Positions 55,422 through 63,371 of a stretch of DNA of 64,000 bases are shown here, one piece after another. Position 1 is the stretch's first letter, and every line of letters starts with the position of its first letter. Below the pieces are notes generated by a model. The model was not told where the DNA came from, did not search any database, and worked only from the letters and a program-made list of their open reading frames with translations. Source of the stretch: Marinobacter adhaerens HP15 (GTDB lineage Bacteria > Pseudomonadota > Gammaproteobacteria > Pseudomonadales > Oleiphilaceae); contig NC_017506.1 in NCBI RefSeq assembly GCF_000166295.1, positions 1,178,001-1,242,000 of the forward strand, written 5' to 3'. The translations under genes and the position numbers were made by a program.

Positions 55422-56423
55422 ATGGGCATGAGTGCAAACGCAAATCAGAAATCACGACCGGCATTGCGCCTGGTCTCTACCAAGGGCCTCAGCCGGGATG
55501 AATGGCTGAGGGTCCGCAAGCAGGGCATTGGCAGTAGCGATGCCGCTGCATCTGTCGGCATGAACCCGTATCAATCCCAACTGGAACTCTGGATGGTCAA
55601 AACCGGCAGAGATGCGGGTTTGCCAAAACCGGATTCAGGCGATCCGACTTCACCGGTCTACTGGGGCCATATCCTGGAACCTATTGTGGCAGAGCAGTAC
55701 AGCCAACAAACGGGCAGAAAGGTGCGCCGGGTGAACGCGGTATTGCAACACCCAGATCCGGACAAGCACTGGATGTTGGCCAACCTCGATTATTCGGTGG
55801 TGGCCGATGACGACGTGCAGATTCTGGAATGCAAAACGGCAGGGGAGTTCGGATCACGGCTCTGGAAGGAGGGGGTTCCGGACTACATCCAGTGCCAGGT
55901 GCAGCACCAGTTGGCTGTCACTGGGAAACCGGCAGCGGACGTGTGCGTTCTGTTGTGTGGCGAGGAGTTGAAGATCTACCGCGTTGAACGGAATGAAGAG
56001 CTCATCGAGGCACTGTACGTGCTGGAGCGCCAATTCTGGGACTTCGTGGTAACGGATACCCCGCCACCGGTCGATGGAACCGACTCCGCTGAACGGGCCT
56101 TGCGTCATCTGTATCCAGTGGACAGAGGGGAGACCCTGGACTTCAGCCAAAGCAAGGAATTGTCGGATGCGTTTGACGAGCTGCTGGCCATTCGCTCGGA
56201 ACTGGAAAGCCTCAAATCCACCGAATCCCACCTGAAACAGCTAATCGAGATCCAGATGGGCGACGCCTCAAAAGCAACCTTCCCCAGTGGCAGCGTCAGC
56301 TGGAAACGGAGCAAGGATTCCGTTGGGCTCAACGTGAAGCGACTGCTCAAGGATCAGCCAGAGCTTCTGGATCAATACCCACTCCCCAAGCCGGGCAGTC
56401 GGCGGTTTCTCATTCAAGCATAG
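55422..56423 (+). CDS. YqaJ-family viral recombinase/exonuclease
   Basis: About 333 residues from ATG 55422. RKQGIGSSDAAASVGMNPYQ is the YqaJ N-terminal signature; HILEPIVAEQYSQQTG, LANLDYSVVADDD and QILECKTAGEFG give the Glu...Asp...ExK core of a lambda-exonuclease-type nuclease. It would resect double-stranded ends for single-strand annealing recombination. A C-terminal helical region (about 230-300) follows. The frame opens at 55383 inside the terminator, so the ATG with GGAG nine bases upstream is chosen. Confidence 0.9.
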   Translation: MGMSANANQKSRPALRLVSTKGLSRDEWLRVRKQGIGSSDAAASVGMNPYQSQLELWMVKTGRDAGLPKPDSGDPTSPVYWGHILEPIVAEQYSQQTGRKVRRVNAVLQHPDPDKHWMLANLDYSVVADDDVQILECKTAGEFGSRLWKEGVPDYIQCQVQHQLAVTGKPAADVCVLLCGEELKIYRVERNEELIEALYVLERQFWDFVVTDTPPPVDGTDSAERALRHLYPVDRGETLDFSQSKELSDAFDELLAIRSELESLKSTESHLKQLIEIQMGDASKATFPSGSVSWKRSKDSVGLNVKRLLKDQPELLDQYPLPKPGSRRFLIQA

Positions 56424-56484
56424 ATGCCCATTGGCCACGCGGGCGTGACGAGTGCCCCGTGGTCCTTTTTTCAGGAGAGAAATC

Positions 56485-57417
56485 ATGATTAAAGGTTTAG
56501 CCATCACGCCTCCCGTGTTGGGGCGTATCAGCATTGGTCGGGTCGTTGAGAAAAACGGCATCCGGTTACCTCAAAAAGATGATCAATTCACTATCACCTC
56601 CCAGATCCAGGAGAAGGACTCCGGGTGGGTTTTACACCCCATGGACGAAGAACTCAGAAAGGATGCGCCGAACAGCAAGCTGCGGACCATCCCGGTACGC
56701 ATGCTGTTCAACGATGCGGATCTCAATCTGCGGGCTGAATACACCATGTTTGACCGTAAAAGCGGGCGACCCATGTGTGTCGGCAATGGCGACACCTGTA
56801 AGCGCCTGACACAATCAGGAGTGCAGTCTCTGCCATGCCCGGGGCCGAAGCTCTGTGAGTTCGGCAAAGGAGGCCTATGCAAGCCCTATGGCCGTCTAAA
56901 CGTGAAGATTGGTGACGATGATGATCTCGGCAGTTTTATCTTCCGCACCACCGGCTACAACAGCATCCGAACCCTCGCGGCCAGGCTGAGCTACTACCAG
57001 GCAGTCTCTGGTGGTCTATTGGCGTACATGCCGTTGGAGCTGAAGCTAAGGGGCAAAAGCACTAAGCAGAGTTATGGAACGCCAGTCTATTACGTGGATC
57101 TGGTCATCAGAGACGGTATGAGCTTGATCGACGTGATCAATCGCGCTCGTGAGCGATTTCTGACGTTTCAAGAAGCCGGCTATGATCAGGATGCGTTGGA
57201 AGGAGCCGCGATGAATGGCTATGGGAATTGTGTGTTTGAGGATCTGGGTGACGATTCGGGCGACGTGCTTGAAGAGTTCTTCAGCACCGAAATTGCCAAG
57301 CCTGAGATCAACGATTCCAAAGAGAATGCCAAAAGCCACTTGCGAGCAATTAAGCGAGAGCTGTCCGCCGGAGGAAGCCGCACTGATCTCTTTAGTCAGG
57401 GATCAGCACCAAACTGA
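56485..57417 (+). CDS. Recombination-directionality-factor-like / 'hydrolase or metal-binding' protein
   Basis: About 310 residues from ATG 56485 with AGGAGAG upstream. A mid-protein cluster of Cys (CVGNGDTCKRL; LPCPGPKLCEFGKGGLCKPY) looks like a metal-binding site and resembles phage gp3/RDF-like proteins (CKPYGRLNVKI). In integrative elements this gene regularly follows a YqaJ gene and a DUF932 gene (recalled). It may be a recombination accessory or annealing protein. The annotation is tentative; it ends the plus-strand module. Confidence 0.65.
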   Translation: MIKGLAITPPVLGRISIGRVVEKNGIRLPQKDDQFTITSQIQEKDSGWVLHPMDEELRKDAPNSKLRTIPVRMLFNDADLNLRAEYTMFDRKSGRPMCVGNGDTCKRLTQSGVQSLPCPGPKLCEFGKGGLCKPYGRLNVKIGDDDDLGSFIFRTTGYNSIRTLAARLSYYQAVSGGLLAYMPLELKLRGKSTKQSYGTPVYYVDLVIRDGMSLIDVINRARERFLTFQEAGYDQDALEGAAMNGYGNCVFEDLGDDSGDVLEEFFSTEIAKPEINDSKENAKSHLRAIKRELSAGGSRTDLFSQGSAPN

Positions 57418-57487
57418 TTAATCTCTGGTAAAGGGAGAGGGTGTCGTCATGCTCTTTACGAAAAGCCATTATTCGAGGAGGACCACT

Positions 57488-57523
57488 ATGGCAGGAGCAT
57501 TTTTAGGGAGCGTAGCTCCCTAA
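57488..57523 (+). CDS. 11-codon micro-ORF or truncated gene start
   Basis: A very strong CGAGGAGGACC precedes ATG at 57488, which reads MAGAFLGSVAP and stops. The last codons form the stem of the following terminator. It may be the remnant of a deleted gene's start, or a leader peptide; nothing downstream on the plus strand needs a leader, so a remnant is more likely. Confidence 0.3.
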   Translation: MAGAFLGSVAP

Positions 57524-57529
57524 TTTTTT
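57506..57529 (+). terminator. Terminator closing the plus-strand module
   Basis: GGGAGC-GTA-GCTCCC (57506-57520) followed by TAATTTTTT is a short GC stem with a T-run. It stops the recombination module before the convergent helicase gene. Confidence 0.8.
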
Positions 57530-57601
57530 GTCATTACTGCGAAAAAGAGCGACTTCGAATCAAAACTCCAATTGAACAACACAAGCCGCTTAGATTGTCG
57601 A

Positions 57602-60600
57602 CTATGGCGTAGGTGGAATCCGCTTCTGCTCGTTTGCCGAGATGCTATGGAGTGGGAGCAGATCCATCACATCACAGAACAACGCCCTATTTTGCCAGTC
57701 TCCTCTATCACCAATGACATAGAAACGGCGCTTGGCACGCGTTGCTGCCACATTTAAAAGATTCGGTTCCGAAACGACCCAGTTGCGAGCTCCCGAGTTC
57801 TCGGTATTCCCGCCTAACACCATTATTATAATTGCTGCTTCCTTGCCCTGCATGGTGTGGATCGTGCCGGAAACCACTTTGTCAGGGAGTATGCGATTTA
57901 GGTTTTCCCGGACGGCTTTGAAGGGAGTGATGACAGAAATGTCTTTAGCCTCAACGCCGTCTCCTTCCAACAGCTTAAGTAGCCTCTGGAGTGCTTGTCC
58001 TTCGGCTGGTACCCAGTTTCCTTCTGACGTGCCAATGGCTTGAATCCATCCCGTCGGAAGACTGGCTGGCGTCTCCTTGTCGGGTTTAGGAGGAATCGTT
58101 CCAAACACCATCGCCCCGTCATAGGCAACGCGATTTGCCAGCTCGTGCATAGGCTTGTCACAGCGCCGATGTACTACGAGAGGCATTCCCACCCAGGTCT
58201 TGTCATCCGCTGGTCCAGCCATGCGTCCCAATGGAGTTGCTCCGTCGGCTAATGTCTGCGCAGATTGTCGATTGGGAAGCCAATGGGCATTGATCTGGTA
58301 ACGCGTTCTCATGTGTTCAAGTACAGCATCGGAGACGGTGACGATGGGCTTGAGCTGCAGAGGGTCCCCAACCATCAAAGCTCGTTGGGTACGCCATAAC
58401 GCGCCGACCGCCGCTTGAGGTGGAGCTTGACCTGCCTCATCTACGAACAACCAGCCGATCTCGCTGGCCCCTAAAGAACCGAATGAGCGTGAAAAAGATG
58501 CGAATGTGCTACTCAGAACTGGCACCACCATAAACAGTGTTGTCCAGGCGGAACGGATAGCTTCACGTGATAAGCCTCGATAGCGGCTGCCGGTCAAAAT
58601 TCCATTGATGAGGAAAAGGTTGGATCTTATACGATATGCTTCCAATTCAAAGAACACACGATGAAGCTTGAGAGCCTGAATGAAGACCCGCGCGCGAGAT
58701 TGGCGCCAGCCCTCAATTTGCCAAGGTTCTGCGAGCTCGATGGGCTCGCCGCGACCGATGGAACCCTCTTTCAGCCAGGCCAATAGGTGATTGGCTCGAT
58801 ACGTGTTTGCTAAGTCTATGGCGTCTTGTTCCTGTGCTTGGCCTTGATCCTTTAGTCGCTGAAGTGAGCGCTGTAAATCACCTACCTGCGTTTCCAAACT
58901 CTTTCGTGAAACATCCAATCGCATAGTTTGGCGTGCTATCCGGTTGAATTCAGACTTTGCCAAATCGTGTTGGCTTTTCAGTAGTTTACCCGTAGTCTCC
59001 CAGTCTCGTTGTGCTCTCCAAAGGCTGAACAACTTAACCCAGAAGCTTGGCCTTCTGGCTTGATGTTTGCCAAGCGCATCCAAGTATTTTTTGAGCTTTA
59101 TACTGGCTGGACGGCTTTCTTTGGTATCCAAGTCAGCGAGGTCGTTCAGTGTATCGCCCAACTTACTTTCGAGGTCAGTTAGTGTTTTCGATTTTTCCCT
59201 GATCTTCTCACGGGTTTGGCATAGGTGCTGAATCAACTCACGGATGCGCGAGGCAGCAGCATAGGTCTTGCGCACGTCTTCTTTGGCTGTTTCAAAGTCC
59301 TGGACGGCCTCTTTCCACAATGCCTGGCGCTCTGCGGGTGAGCGAGTTTTGTTGATCTTAGCGTTCGCATTGAGCCATTCGAGCAGGCCCTCTGCTTCCT
59401 TTTCCTTGTCTCGCGGCGTATCAGCGTGATCCTTAAGTGAGTCGCGTCCTTCTTCCAAAGAGCGTGTGGAAGATAAGCTCCTTGCGACGTCGCGTTCAGT
59501 AACAGGGCCGGCTTTATCATCCACTTCTGGGGCCACCTGCTCTGCGCTGCCAAATGGGCGCTGACCATAGAAGTAGCGCTCCACGAATTTGGTTCGCCGC
59601 GACTTGCTGCCCAGGGCTCCGGAGATAAGTCCCCATGCTGGCTGTCCACTGACCAGTTCGCCTAATTCGGAAAAATACTCAGCCTCGGGTAACCAGCTCT
59701 CGTCGATCTTGTCCCGCTGTGGTAATTCAAGCGTGATGTTTTCCACCGCGCCGTTATTGGATGAAGCCACTACGATCTCGAAGCCATAAAGTTTCGAGTC
59801 AAGTTTGAAGCAAGCCTGCTTTTTGCCTCCATCATTAGCCTCCTCGCGTCCGTCACGAACAAACCCATCTGAAGCGCGCCCGAGTCGAGCGAGTACATCG
59901 GCACGACTGGTCACGATGGACGCTATCAAATCGCGCAGTAGAGTCGTTTTTCCTGTACCCGGGGGGCCATTGATGCCCAACAGCCCGTCGTCGCTGTTGA
60001 GCTTGGCGAGGGTCGTGTTGACAGCGAGTTGTTGAGAATGGACGAGACCACGATGTTGTTCTGATGGCCAACAGCTCAGTGGATAACTGTCTGGCATCAG
60101 ACTTTTAATGAGTTGCAACGAGGAATGTTTATCATCGACGTGCAGGCGGAGTCGCTCATTGTACTGACATAGGTACTCCTCCAGAGGTCTGCTTTTTTCT
60201 CCTTTGCTGATGCTGTCAGCTATGTTGGAAAGGTCTTCTAGCATGAAGCTATTGAGTGGGTCGTCTTCTCGCTCTGGCTTTTGAGGTTTGATCGGACGTG
60301 ATCGAAACCGAAATACCTTTTTGTCTATATCGCCAAAAAAATTCGATATGCCAATGTAGTCGAGAATCCAGATGGTCAATTCGCGCAGCGCGGAGCCAGT
60401 TACCTCGCCTCCAAGCAAGGCTTTTGCCTGATCGCCAACAGCTCTTTGATCGTCCTCGAATCCAGTGCTCCAATCCTTCCCCTTCAAAACTCGTCCTAAA
60501 AACCATGCTTCGCTCGAGAGGACGAAACTGTCCTCTACCAAGTGACCAGCCATGTTGAATTTTGCTGCGAAGAGTGCCGATTCTCGATGTTGGGGCTCTT

Positions 60601-60877
60601 TATATCCCTGATCAGCGCCAAAGACCTTTTCAAGCTGTTCAGCAACAAGGCGACTGTCATAGACATGTGCGAAAAGTGTGTGACTCCAAACGCGCTGCTT
60701 GGGCAACTCCTGCTTCGCAGCAATACTTTCTTCTGACCAAGGGGGTATGACATCCGCGATGGGAGTGTTGTGAATAAACGCTCCGTAGCTGTTGGTGCGC
60801 TTTTCCACCTTTGGGGCCGACTGAGGTTGCAACAACTCCACAGCATGCCAATAACGGACAATATTCTCCTGCCCCAT
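57602..60877 (-). CDS. UPF1-like SF1 helicase with long coiled-coil insertion
   Basis: 1091 residues. An N-terminal domain of unknown type (1-270), then Q-like VHSQQLAVNTT, Walker A INGPPGTGKTTLLRDLI (303-311), a charged coiled coil (about 530-700), motif II WLFVDEAGQAPPQ (about 811), motif III ALMVGDPLQLKPIV, and C-terminal SGTIHTMQGKEAAIIIMV (about 1002) and NVAATRAKRRFYVIGD (about 1040). The order fits the DNA2/NAM7/UPF1 family of RNA/DNA helicases. An AGAAGGA lies upstream of the ATG. It stands alone between a recombination module and a nuclease cluster, so a single-gene defence role is plausible but unproven. Confidence 0.85.
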   Translation of the reverse strand: MGQENIVRYWHAVELLQPQSAPKVEKRTNSYGAFIHNTPIADVIPPWSEESIAAKQELPKQRVWSHTLFAHVYDSRLVAEQLEKVFGADQGYKEPQHRESALFAAKFNMAGHLVEDSFVLSSEAWFLGRVLKGKDWSTGFEDDQRAVGDQAKALLGGEVTGSALRELTIWILDYIGISNFFGDIDKKVFRFRSRPIKPQKPEREDDPLNSFMLEDLSNIADSISKGEKSRPLEEYLCQYNERLRLHVDDKHSSLQLIKSLMPDSYPLSCWPSEQHRGLVHSQQLAVNTTLAKLNSDDGLLGINGPPGTGKTTLLRDLIASIVTSRADVLARLGRASDGFVRDGREEANDGGKKQACFKLDSKLYGFEIVVASSNNGAVENITLELPQRDKIDESWLPEAEYFSELGELVSGQPAWGLISGALGSKSRRTKFVERYFYGQRPFGSAEQVAPEVDDKAGPVTERDVARSLSSTRSLEEGRDSLKDHADTPRDKEKEAEGLLEWLNANAKINKTRSPAERQALWKEAVQDFETAKEDVRKTYAAASRIRELIQHLCQTREKIREKSKTLTDLESKLGDTLNDLADLDTKESRPASIKLKKYLDALGKHQARRPSFWVKLFSLWRAQRDWETTGKLLKSQHDLAKSEFNRIARQTMRLDVSRKSLETQVGDLQRSLQRLKDQGQAQEQDAIDLANTYRANHLLAWLKEGSIGRGEPIELAEPWQIEGWRQSRARVFIQALKLHRVFFELEAYRIRSNLFLINGILTGSRYRGLSREAIRSAWTTLFMVVPVLSSTFASFSRSFGSLGASEIGWLFVDEAGQAPPQAAVGALWRTQRALMVGDPLQLKPIVTVSDAVLEHMRTRYQINAHWLPNRQSAQTLADGATPLGRMAGPADDKTWVGMPLVVHRRCDKPMHELANRVAYDGAMVFGTIPPKPDKETPASLPTGWIQAIGTSEGNWVPAEGQALQRLLKLLEGDGVEAKDISVITPFKAVRENLNRILPDKVVSGTIHTMQGKEAAIIIMVLGGNTENSGARNWVVSEPNLLNVAATRAKRRFYVIGDRGDWQNRALFCDVMDLLPLHSISANEQKRIPPTP

Positions 60878-61392
60878 TGAAAATTTTTCCTTCTGAAAAG
60901 TCAGTACAGTGTGATGGGGTCATCCTACCAGCGTAACGTACTAAACTCTCAACGAAAATTTCCAGAAAGCGCTTTCCGGCGCGAAGGGAAAAACCAGGCG
61001 GAGGGGGAGAAGCAGGTGGTTACCGGATGGTTTCCGATGAGGCTGCAGCGAAAGGATTTGGTGATTCGCCTTTCGAGTTCGATGAGGCCGAAATGACTGA
61101 AGCGATATAGGAGTTATGCCCCTCAACTCTAACGGGAGATATTGACGACAACTCAAGGTCAGGAGTGTCATAGCTCCGGAAAGGATTGACGTCGACTACG
61201 TCTATTACTGGGTTCGGGGGAACGATCCTTTTCAGGGCTGTTCGAAAACCTCGCCCGATAGATCTACTTTTTGACTACAATGCGAATTTCAACAGTATGG
61301 AACTTGCGCGCCGAATTTGGCTGTCTGGGCCGATGTTTAAAACAGAAGAGCGGTCTTGATGCCATCTCTTCCTATCATTGTATTCAAGTCGC
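60878..61392. other. Intergenic stretch, no gene recognised
   Basis: About 515 bases between the helicase start and the nuclease stop, both on the minus strand. Short forward frames have no conserved features. The region must hold the helicase promoter, but no clear -35/-10 pair was found by eye. Confidence 0.5.
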
Positions 61393-61935
61393 TTAAGGTC
61401 GGTTAGTTTTGGCAAGCTTTGTAAGGTCACTAGGCCTCTTTCGCCGGCCGGGAACCTTTACAGCCAAAACCATCCGTGACTGTGATTCGCCGGAGCGGTA
61501 GACGCGGCGCATCTCAAATAAGCTCGTTAAATGCGGCGTACCTTCGCGATTGGGTGTCGCCAGGTCGAGTACCAGCAGCACGCCCAATCGAATACTAACA
61601 TTTTGGTAGTCTGTCGTTTGTGCTGCATACGATTTGAATAACGCATCGAAGGAGCAATCTTTTTCCTCGCGCTTCACCTCGACTACGAGACGTTCAGGGC
61701 CAGATTGCAAGCGTATGTCGGCTCGGCCACTCGCAATGTTTGTGGGTTCAAGATCACTCCCTGCGGCATACGTTGCCACCCACCGAAAAAAGTCCTGCTG
61801 TAGTTCGTCCTCGTGAGGCAGTGAACCGTCTTCGCGTTCGAACAGGTAGGCGCCAGTTGGGTCATCGCCCTTAGTCAATTCCAGGCGATTAAAATAAAAC
61901 GGACCATCCAGAGAAGCACGGTATCGAAGAGACAT
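61393..61935 (-). CDS. PD-(D/E)XK-like nuclease, possibly the C-terminal part of the preceding gene
   Basis: 180 residues beginning MSLRYRASLDGPFYFNRLEL. The core reads HEDELQQDFFRWV, SGRADIRLQ (Asp73) and RLVVEVKREEKD (Glu87-x-Lys89), a Glu...Asp...ExK arrangement typical of restriction-type nucleases. The basic C-terminus (PGRRKRPSDLTKLAKTNRP) could bind DNA. The ATG lies 61 bases inside the upstream gene in the -1 frame and has no close Shine-Dalgarno, so it may be translated as a fusion by frameshift, or the genome carries a frameshift mutation. Confidence 0.72.
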   Translation of the reverse strand: MSLRYRASLDGPFYFNRLELTKGDDPTGAYLFEREDGSLPHEDELQQDFFRWVATYAAGSDLEPTNIASGRADIRLQSGPERLVVEVKREEKDCSFDALFKSYAAQTTDYQNVSIRLGVLLVLDLATPNREGTPHLTSLFEMRRVYRSGESQSRMVLAVKVPGRRKRPSDLTKLAKTNRP

Positions 61936-63371
61936 GTGCCGTTCGCATTCGTGTTGTAGTCGATGTGCCCCCGGGCCTCCTGGTAGCAGCGTTCGATGAC
62001 CTCGATTTCGGAACCCGTCAGGTTGGCAAGCTGCAATGACATAGCATTCTCGACTACACCAGAAAGGATTTTCTTCTTTTCTTCTGGAATGTTGGATCTT
62101 GCAATGATGGCGGCGAGCGATGTCCGTTCGCTCGCCGCCTCAGGAGGGTTATTCGGGCTGCCTGACTGTTCAATGAAATTATCAATCTGTGCAATTAAAT
62201 CCTGAGCTTCCGTGGCCCATTCGTGGGTCGTGTTGTGTTGGAGCCACATTCGCACTTGATGCACTTGCCCAGCTTGCCTGGCGACGCTTGTGCGTATTCG
62301 AGGTCTGACCATCGATTCGACACCACCATGCTGATCTCGACGCAAGATCGATCGACCTGCGTTATACACAGATAGGAGGCCCTCCTCGATGACAGTTGCC
62401 GGCTCCCACCAACTCGGCTCGTCAAGCGACACTGCCAGCCCTGCAATAGCTCTGGCTAGGACGCTCCAACAAGCCGCCTCGGTCTGTCTTGATCCCAACC
62501 AGGGAGGCCCGGAGCCTCCTGACCAAGCGTGCAGCTCGAACGCGTGTCGCTGAACACAGGCGCTCGCGGAGGCGATCGAAGCGCTTGCGGCTCCGTTGTG
62601 AAAGCTTAGGAGAAGATCAAGCCCGTCGAGGTATAAGCTAGTTTCCGGACTGCGCTCGGATGCTCTGTTAGACTCATCAAGCCAGTCTCTGGCCATACGG
62701 AAGGCGGTGGTTGCCGAGTTGCGGTCCTCTCTATCCATGGCTTCAGAAAGAGCTGCCATCCCCAACTCGAAAGTGGCCTCAGGTCGCACCGCGTCGAGTT
62801 GAGCGAGTTTGTGCAGAACTTCAACCAGTTCCTTGTCACGCCAATGGGAATAAGCGACGCCGACAATCTTTGCCGCCCGTCGAAGGAACTCTGTGTCGTC
62901 GTTTGGTGCGAGACCCAGGAAGAAGTCCAATAAGCGAAGTTGCCAGCGCCTGTTGTCACTGGCCCAGCGAAACGCGCCATCTAGCGCTGCGCTGCGGGCT
63001 AACCCAGATAGTGAGTGGTCTCCTGTTGCGGCCTTTGATAGAAAGAGCATAAAGCAACACTCATCTCCTTCATCCGGCAGCGGCCGATGTTGACCCAGGA
63101 TATCGACCGCTTCAAGGAGAACGAAGTCTGTTGTCGCGACCTCCAATAGATCGTGCAGGACACCCTTGTGCAGTTCTCGATCACTTGCCTGAGCACGGCC
63201 CCATCCCAATACAAGTGGGTGAAACAGCTCGGGCATTATGGGTGTAGTGCCGAGCGACCGCGCTGCCGGCGCGAGTTGCTCTATCCCACCAAGATCTTCC
63301 AACTGCCAATCTCGCCCATCTTTCAAGATTTCTATGAGCTTTGCTTCGATCGGATGCATGTCGTCTACCAT
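61875..63371 (-). CDS. Helical protein of unknown family in an SMC/nuclease operon
   Basis: 498 residues from MVDDMHPIEAKLIEILKDGR. The sequence is mainly amphipathic helices with repeated Trp (ACWSVLARAIAGLAVSLDEP; WWEPATVIEEGLLSVYNAG), suggesting an alpha-solenoid middle component. No catalytic motif is recognised. The last 20 residues (CLFDTVLLWMVRFILIAWN) look like an out-of-frame tail, while the overlapping nuclease frame looks like real coding sequence. The ATG overlaps the upstream ATPase stop by seven bases. By position it is like the middle component of ABC three-component systems, but homology is not seen. Confidence 0.7.
   Translation of the reverse strand: MVDDMHPIEAKLIEILKDGRDWQLEDLGGIEQLAPAARSLGTTPIMPELFHPLVLGWGRAQASDRELHKGVLHDLLEVATTDFVLLEAVDILGQHRPLPDEGDECCFMLFLSKAATGDHSLSGLARSAALDGAFRWASDNRRWQLRLLDFFLGLAPNDDTEFLRRAAKIVGVAYSHWRDKELVEVLHKLAQLDAVRPEATFELGMAALSEAMDREDRNSATTAFRMARDWLDESNRASERSPETSLYLDGLDLLLSFHNGAASASIASASACVQRHAFELHAWSGGSGPPWLGSRQTEAACWSVLARAIAGLAVSLDEPSWWEPATVIEEGLLSVYNAGRSILRRDQHGGVESMVRPRIRTSVARQAGQVHQVRMWLQHNTTHEWATEAQDLIAQIDNFIEQSGSPNNPPEAASERTSLAAIIARSNIPEEKKKILSGVVENAMSLQLANLTGSEIEVIERCYQEARGHIDYNTNANGTCLFDTVLLWMVRFILIAWN

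Noticed and set aside
60911..61171. Short open frames on both strands between helicase and nuclease
   Set aside because: No ribosome site, no conserved motif and atypical composition for a protein.
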